Shown: positions 58,416 through 64,000 of the stretch, piece after piece | How positions within the stretch are numbered: position 1 is the stretch's first letter | How the letters are laid out: each line of letters begins with the position of its first letter | Origin: Nilaparvata lugens | Lineage: Eukaryota; Arthropoda; Insecta; Hemiptera; Delphacidae | Direction of reading: 5' to 3' | DNA: 64,000 bases | Assembly (NCBI RefSeq): GCF_014356525.2 | Contig: NC_052508.1 | Coordinates: forward strand, 51,005,858-51,069,857 | Program-made: the position numbers and the translations under genes | Notes under the pieces: model-generated | Seen by the model: only the letters and a program-made list of their open reading frames with translations | What the model was told of the DNA's origin: nothing | Databases searched by the model: none

Positions 58416-61400
58416 GTACCACTAGAGAATAATCAGGACCAACTATAGTTGTTTCTAGTTGATTCTTAAAACGCTCGTCGTGAATACAAGTATTCACCAA
58501 TATACCCTTTCAAAATTCCTTAGAACTTACAACGCCAGTTCTTGAAGCTCTCTGGATCCTTATATGATATAACTGGAACCTTATTAATATAATTTCTTAA
58601 TATATTTGTTCTGGCTGATGAAATGAATATCATCAAAGGATGATAAATATTGAGTGCTCTGAATAAGGTTAATATTATTTGATTCTATGATTTTAAGTGC
58701 TGCTAAATATTTGTTGGTACCAAAACAGCTCAAACTATATAACACGAGATGAGTTGGGATATAATAAAAAATTCTATAAGTTTGTATGCTGACATAAAAC
58801 ACAAAATATATTCCCATAAAAAAGATGTGCATAAAATATTCGATATAACTATAATTCACTTAAATAATCTACTTTTAAAATCTGAATAATTATCACAGGC
58901 TTTGCTAATATTCACAATAATGAATTTCAAATTCATAAATATATTATATTTAATACTGGTACTTAGACTTCCAATCAATACAAAATTCTACCAATAAAAA
59001 CCTGTTCGGTCTATAAGTTTGATATGATATGTTTTGTTCAATAAACAAAATTAATATTTAATAAATTAATATTCAAACATGAGATCTCAGGGCTTTTAAT
59101 ATGAATTCGGGCGGTGCATGGAAGTAAGCTTCCTACATATAATAAATAAATTTATAAAATGTTCCTGTGAACTATGTGATATTGTTCAACACGTGGTGAC
59201 TTTCTATTTTTATTCTAATTAATTGGAATAGCGCTTTTTTATTAATTATTACCCCACTGAACGTAGACAAATGAGCTCATTTGGTTTGACTTATCACTCA
59301 CTGACTGAAGTTCTGGATGTTCTCGTGGATTGAATTAATTATTTCCAATAATTAATTAGGTAGGCTCCTTTTCGTCACTGCTGGGCTAACGTGTAATCCA
59401 GATTTTTATAAGTTTCTTTCGAATTAAAGCTATTTTTATGGGAATCTTTACAATTACGAACTCTTTGACAGCACTGAGTTCACAAACAATTTACATTCAA
59501 CAAACATACATTACATTTAAAAAAGGGTTTGGCTTAATAATTCATTAAAAAATTTTTAAAAGGAATAAGAAAAGACCCTAAACTCCATGTGCATCCTCTC
59601 GAGGTGGGATCTTAAGCCAGAAGAAAGAGGTTTTCAGAAAAATTTGCTTCTTCCTAGAATAATTCTATAAGCTACTCTCTGATTGGCCTTCAATTTAATA
59701 GACTCAATACAATTGGTTGCCTTGGGAATCAGGGCTTCCTCGGCTTTATAATAGAAAAAATTAAATAAAAGAAGTTTTTATACAGATATATGGGGTATTT
59801 ATCTTAAATTGAATTCATAAATAAATCGTAACATATGATTTTAATAGATAATACATTTGTTTTTATATGAGTTTTTTATACTCTTGATTTATCATGCTTT
59901 TTTGGATTGTAATAAATATTTGTATAGAAATAATAGTTGTTTGTAATTCTACACATCGACTTCCTTTAGTATACATAATATATTCTTTATGAGTGAATTT
60001 TATATGATTCAACCGGTCATATGGGTTGATCGAATAATCAGCTGATTCGTTCAGTATTGGTTCGGATAATTATCGATTTATCCAAGATCGACTAATTCTT
60101 TTCAAAACGTAAACAAGTAACTCTAACCTCAATGTTCATGCATTTTATTTTATTTTTTTTTTGTAATCCGCCAATAATAATTATGCCGCTTTATAATTTT
60201 TTGATCTTACCAATGGGTTCTCATAATTATTAAATCACAATAATACATGTTTTCTTATCGTTGTTGATAATGCTATTACTCCTAATCACTAATAATACTT
60301 GATTTGAGTTGATTTACTCTTTAGATAGGTCTAACCTTCTTTCCAATTTTATAGTTCTATTACATTTTATTGGCTCATTTAGAATATTTGGTGGTTTCAA
60401 ATTACCACGTGACACAAAACGCCCTCTGATTTCTGATTTAAAACGACAATTCGAGAATATAATATAAATTTTATGATCCAGTTGGTTTTGGATCAGAAAT
60501 CATATATGTTACAAAGTCTGCTAATAACTCTACTGAGAATCTTACCTCCTAACAATTCAACAGCATATACAACAATAAATAAATTCAATTCAAATACATA
60601 CGCCTTACATCGGCCAATCTCCTTCTACACACAATACACAATATAAACTATCTCCTCCTCCATACATAATATAAATCTTTTTTCTGATCCACGCTCTGCC
60701 CTCAGGCCAGAAGCATATTTGAATGTTGGTGCAAAATCATTGCCAACCTAACAAACTGATAATTCTCCGACTTGCAGAGTATAACATATTTTCTCCCTCA
60801 ACATAGAACAGTGATTTGTACATTTTCATTTCATTCTCTTGCAGAAATTGGGCTTTGTTTTCATATAATGGATATTTTTAAGGATAATCTTTGGTAGGTT
60901 TTATCAACAAGAACTTCTTATTCCTCTAATACATTGAGACTTGGGATTAATGCTTTTGGTGGTAACTATGCGGTTTGATCATTTGGCGGATAATTTTAAT
61001 GATTTTCTTAATAGTTTATACATAAATAATAATAATATAATAGTTTTATAATATCTCTACATGCAATTCACATTTATATGACACTTGATCTTCTTATTCG
61101 GGGTATCAACTTTGATGATTTAATAGGCATTGACTACTCTGGTTTTCGTAGTGTACAGCTGGTTTACGTTGGCTTCGGTTTGTCACTTGTCGCCATCTTG
61201 ATGTTTCTTCCTGCTACATGAAGGTAAGTTGGCTTTTTAACATTAGAAGTTATTTATTCTCTTGTTTCATTAATAAGAAAGGTGTTAAAAATGGTTTCTA
61301 AATTTTTTATTTCTTTATTTTCAGGTGTTGTTATTCGAAGTGGATACTCGTCTGCGAAATAAGTGTGTTGCCTGGTGTTTGTTTGGTACGTATTTGTTGA

Positions 61401-61473
61401 CAGGTAGGTCCATGAATCCAAATATTATTGTTTATATTCTTATCGCTTATTGTCTCGATAATACGGTTTGAGA
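58416..61473. other. AT-rich intergenic DNA
   Basis: No supported gene. A minus-strand 91-codon frame (58859-58584) is Ile/Tyr-rich and probably chance. LTRs, a primer-binding site or pol genes for the neighbouring Gag-like ORF were looked for by eye and not recognised. Confidence 0.5.
61207..61324 (+). other. Possible short intron on the plus strand
   Basis: ATGAAG|GTAAGT at 61206/61207 and TTTATTTTCAG|GTG at 61324/61325 are strong insect splice sites 118 bp apart. No ORF passes through, so at best this is a noncoding or UTR transcript running antisense to the Gag-like gene's downstream side. Confidence 0.25.
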
Positions 61474-64000
61474 TTAGAGGCATGGGCTTTGATTCTGTAA
61501 ATAATCTGGCGGTTTTGACGACCGGTTCTCCATCAGCTCTCTTATCCTGGCTAGCCTAGAGTATTTACTTGGTGTATTTTGAATCATTCTGAGTTTCAGA
61601 TTAGCTTTGAAAATTTTAGAACTGATTCTCTCAACATAAGACACGCCCTCATTCATCAGTACTTTAATGATATTTTCCTTAATTGATATCGCAGCCATAA
61701 ATATAATAATACTCACAAAATAAATCAATGCATTTACCGTGTTTCTCACAACATAACCTTTCCACTCATCAATAGTAGTTTCATTTAGTAATAATAATAC
61801 AATATTTTTCATCCTATCCACAACACAGTCTTTTATCCATATCACAGTCATAACAAATAGTATACAATATATCAGAACATTTATCATTTCTTTAACAATA
61901 TAATCTCTCAACATATAATAGTCAGGTACTTTCATTTTATTAATATAACTCCTTATTTCTCTCACTCTTCTTAAACACTTTCCAGTCTTCATTAGTTCCC
62001 ACAAGTAATCTAATTTATTGTTATCATCCAAGCATGTTTCCATATTTGTTTCGTAAGCAGCTCCATTTTTAATCCATTTATTAGGTCCGTTTTTATCACA
62101 TTTCTTTAGCCCATTCTTACGGTCACATCGCCGATCTTCTGCTTTAAAGCGAATGTGCCGCGGATGCATGCTGTCGATCTCCGGTCCTCCATCCTGGTTT
62201 TGGTCCGGAATCCTCCTCGGGCGTTTGAAACGTGCATGCGGCTGGTATCGTCGCGCGCGGTACTTCTTTTTCTTCCGCCTGACTTTCCGCCTCCGGGCCT
62301 TGCGGTGCATGCCTCTTTTCTCCTGTAGTCGGTCATGCAGTCGGTCGTCCGGTGTCTGCCTCGGGCGTTTCTGTCTCCGGGCCTTACGGTGTATGCTTCT
62401 TGTATCCCGAATGTTGTCCTCCCGGTACTCCCTGGTGTCATCCTTTTGTTCCTCCATCCTGGGTTCCTCGGGGTGCATAAGTCCTGTGCGCGGATGCCTG
62501 GTGGTGGTCCCTTGATGCGCGGGTGTGGCATTCAAAACGGGTTGATCGCATGTTTGCTCCATATTGCATAACTCCTTTACTATAACCTGGTGTTCCTCGG
62601 TGGCGGGTTGCTCTTCCTGCGGTGATGGTTCTCCAGTGGGAAATATAAGGCTCAAAAGGGATTGATGTTTACAGGGCGTTTTAAGTGCATGGCGTGCGGC
62701 GGTTTTTGGTGTTGGTTTCTGTGTGTCTGGTGGTGGGTTATTTGCATGTTGATTTTGGGTTGTCTTTGTTGTATGTGCTACTGTGAAAGATGTGTCTACT
62801 CTATTATTATTTTGTTTATTTTCGTCCTGTTTTGTAAAATTTACATCCTGATTTGTGAAAGTTATTTTCTGTTTATTATTTCTATTCAAGCGATCTCTGT
62901 TATCATAATATGTTTTTCTATAGTACTGTTTGCTGTTTTGATATCTGTTTCTGCAATTATTTTCAGTGTACTTTGCACTTTGCGCATTTGCTCCAGCGTT
63001 TGCAATATATTTTTCACTATTATAATTTTTTCTGAAATGATTATTTTGTTGATTAAAATTTTTTGCTCGATTATTTAAGTGGTTTGGCTCAGACGTAGCT
63101 GATTGGATAGAATGTAAATGTTCTATCATTTCTTCACAACTGGAAATCGAAGATACTGCTAGTGTCATGCGAACATTGTAAGGAAGCTTTTTTGTTAATA
63201 TATTTGCTAGTGATGTGTCCGCCAAAGATTCGTCTAGTTGCGAATTCTTACACATCATCTTAGCTACGAATTCAGTATATGATTGTCTGCCTCTATTATC
63301 ATATGTGCATGATATAATCTCTGATAGTGCGTCCATCTGTTTACGTTTACTCCAATACTGCTGCAGGAATTGGGAGATGAAGTCCTCCAGGCTGTTGATA
63401 TCTCGCATCCGGCTCTGGAAAAACATCAGCGGCTCGCCAAGTAGTAGACTGGACAGTTGGAAGCGCCATACTAACCAAGAGGTGGGTATCAATTCCTGAA
63501 TAGCTTTTATTTGATCTATGAATGGTCTGGGTTGCATATGACGGTAGGAATTATCGAATTTTCCAAGACTTTGAAAAAGCTGAGTGCCGTTTACTACTTC
63601 ATTCGGTGTATACTGCGTTTGACTGACTGGGATATTTTCCATGCGTGTTTCTATTCTGGAGACTCGTTCTTCATTTGCGATCCATTTATCATTCATAATT
63701 TTCTTATGTGTATTCACTTCATCATACAATCCGGTTAGCTTCAACTGCTGTCCGCCTATAGCCTTCTCCAATATGCTGTATCTCTCACTTGATTTTGCCC
63801 CCTCCTCCGCTAAATTTGCCATACATGCCTGCACGTTACTTTGTTCCTTGACTATTTCTATTATTTTCTTATTATTTTCCTCCATTTTCGACTCTATCTC
63901 GCCCTTATTTTCTAACACCTTTCCCATGACCGTTCCCATGATAGCGGTGCCCAGCTCCTTACCTAATACGTCCACCTGTTTTTCAACTTCCTTTGGTACG
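61474..64000 (-). CDS. Gag-like ORF with basic insert and paired C-terminal membrane segments, 5' partial
   Basis: An uninterrupted frame of over 840 codons open to the window edge. The codon at 63975 is GTG, and the frame continues upstream (VPKEVEKQ), so the true start is outside. Residues numbered from 63975: coiled coil 20-115; LTR-retrotransposon Gag-like helical region about 152-292 (FIDQIKAIQELIPTSWLVWR, SWLVWRFQLSSLLLGEPLMF, LEDFISQFLQQYW). An Asn/Gln/Tyr-rich stretch follows with no CCHC knuckle. An Arg/Lys-rich segment near 470-620 is encoded by unusually GC-rich DNA (62120-62560) and carries two HRKARR modules. Two hydrophobic segments lie at about 697-714 and 747-765. No protease, RT or integrase is seen downstream. 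Either an orphan retrotransposon Gag or a Gag-derived host gene. Confidence 0.7.
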   Translation of the reverse strand, partial: VPKEVEKQVDVLGKELGTAIMGTVMGKVLENKGEIESKMEENNKKIIEIVKEQSNVQACMANLAEEGAKSSERYSILEKAIGGQQLKLTGLYDEVNTHKKIMNDKWIANEERVSRIETRMENIPVSQTQYTPNEVVNGTQLFQSLGKFDNSYRHMQPRPFIDQIKAIQELIPTSWLVWRFQLSSLLLGEPLMFFQSRMRDINSLEDFISQFLQQYWSKRKQMDALSEIISCTYDNRGRQSYTEFVAKMMCKNSQLDESLADTSLANILTKKLPYNVRMTLAVSSISSCEEMIEHLHSIQSATSEPNHLNNRAKNFNQQNNHFRKNYNSEKYIANAGANAQSAKYTENNCRNRYQNSKQYYRKTYYDNRDRLNRNNKQKITFTNQDVNFTKQDENKQNNNRVDTSFTVAHTTKTTQNQHANNPPPDTQKPTPKTAARHALKTPCKHQSLLSLIFPTGEPSPQEEQPATEEHQVIVKELCNMEQTCDQPVLNATPAHQGTTTRHPRTGLMHPEEPRMEEQKDDTREYREDNIRDTRSIHRKARRQKRPRQTPDDRLHDRLQEKRGMHRKARRRKVRRKKKKYRARRYQPHARFKRPRRIPDQNQDGGPEIDSMHPRHIRFKAEDRRCDRKNGLKKCDKNGPNKWIKNGAAYETNMETCLDDNNKLDYLWELMKTGKCLRRVREIRSYINKMKVPDYYMLRDYIVKEMINVLIYCILFVMTVIWIKDCVVDRMKNIVLLLLNETTIDEWKGYVVRNTVNALIYFVSIIIFMAAISIKENIIKVLMNEGVSYVERISSKIFKANLKLRMIQNTPSKYSRLARIRELMENRSSKPPDYLQNQSPCL
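62120..62560 (-). repeat. GC-rich, internally repeated segment within the Gag-like ORF
   Basis: GGGCCTTGCGGTGCATGCCT (62297) recurs as GGGCCTTACGGTGTATGCTT (62379), and CCTCGGGCGTTT occurs at 62214 and 62361. It encodes the HRKARR modules. All three of the main frame, another minus frame and a plus frame are open here because of composition. Confidence 0.7.

Noticed and set aside
58584..58859. 91-codon minus-strand ORF upstream of PolB
   Set aside because: Ile/Tyr/Phe-rich, AT-driven; no PolB N-terminal motif recognised.
62153..62571. Plus-strand ORFs of 120 and 78 codons and a second minus-strand frame of 141 codons
   Set aside because: Shadows of the GC-rich part of the Gag-like ORF.
63959..63975. 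GTG at 63975 as the start of the Gag-like protein
   Set aside because: The frame stays open to the window edge and GTG starts are not expected in an insect nuclear gene.

Overview
The window looks like nuclear DNA from an insect, most likely a hemipteran. The evidence is an AT-rich genome, a multi-exon pipsqueak gene with long introns, and dense MITEs, Helitron ends, a degraded LINE and a degraded Maverick/Polinton. Several repeats resemble ones I associate with delphacid planthoppers such as Nilaparvata lugens. That species call is memory-based inference; the insect call is firm.

Layout. (1) 803-16075, plus strand: eleven exons of pipsqueak (psq), a BTB plus four-HTH_psq transcription factor. 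The 5' end lies off the left edge. All ten splice junctions keep one reading frame and give 722 visible residues. The introns carry foldback MITEs and small tandem repeats. (2) 16076-about 20640: AT-rich downstream DNA, partly psq 3' UTR, with one unexplained GC-rich island near 17.0-17.3 kb. (3) About 20.6-27.7 kb: a mobile-element cluster with an inverted-repeat MITE, a broken Jockey-like LINE (22.85-24.55 kb), Helitron ends and a 212-bp palindrome. (4) 27.7-52.2 kb: gene-poor DNA with long pyrimidine-rich or purine-rich tracts, MITEs, a tandem array interrupted by a 262-bp non-autonomous Helitron, and microsatellites. (5) 52.24-52.62 kb: a short tandem array that looks built from MITE ends. 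It lies next to (6) a decayed Maverick/Polinton on the minus strand (52.8-58.4 kb) with PolB, retroviral-type integrase, A32-like ATPase and accessory proteins, broken by stops and frameshifts. (7) 61474-64000, minus strand: a long uninterrupted Gag-like ORF running off the right edge. It has an N-terminal coiled coil, a retrotransposon Gag-like region, an Arg/Lys-rich GC-rich insert and a C-terminal pair of related membrane segments. No pol genes are visible inside the window on its downstream side.

psq is the only clear conserved host gene. The remaining recognisable coding material is mobile-element derived. The Gag-like ORF is the only such frame that is intact and is the best candidate for something undescribed. 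No tRNA, rRNA, CRISPR array or bacterial-type operon was seen.
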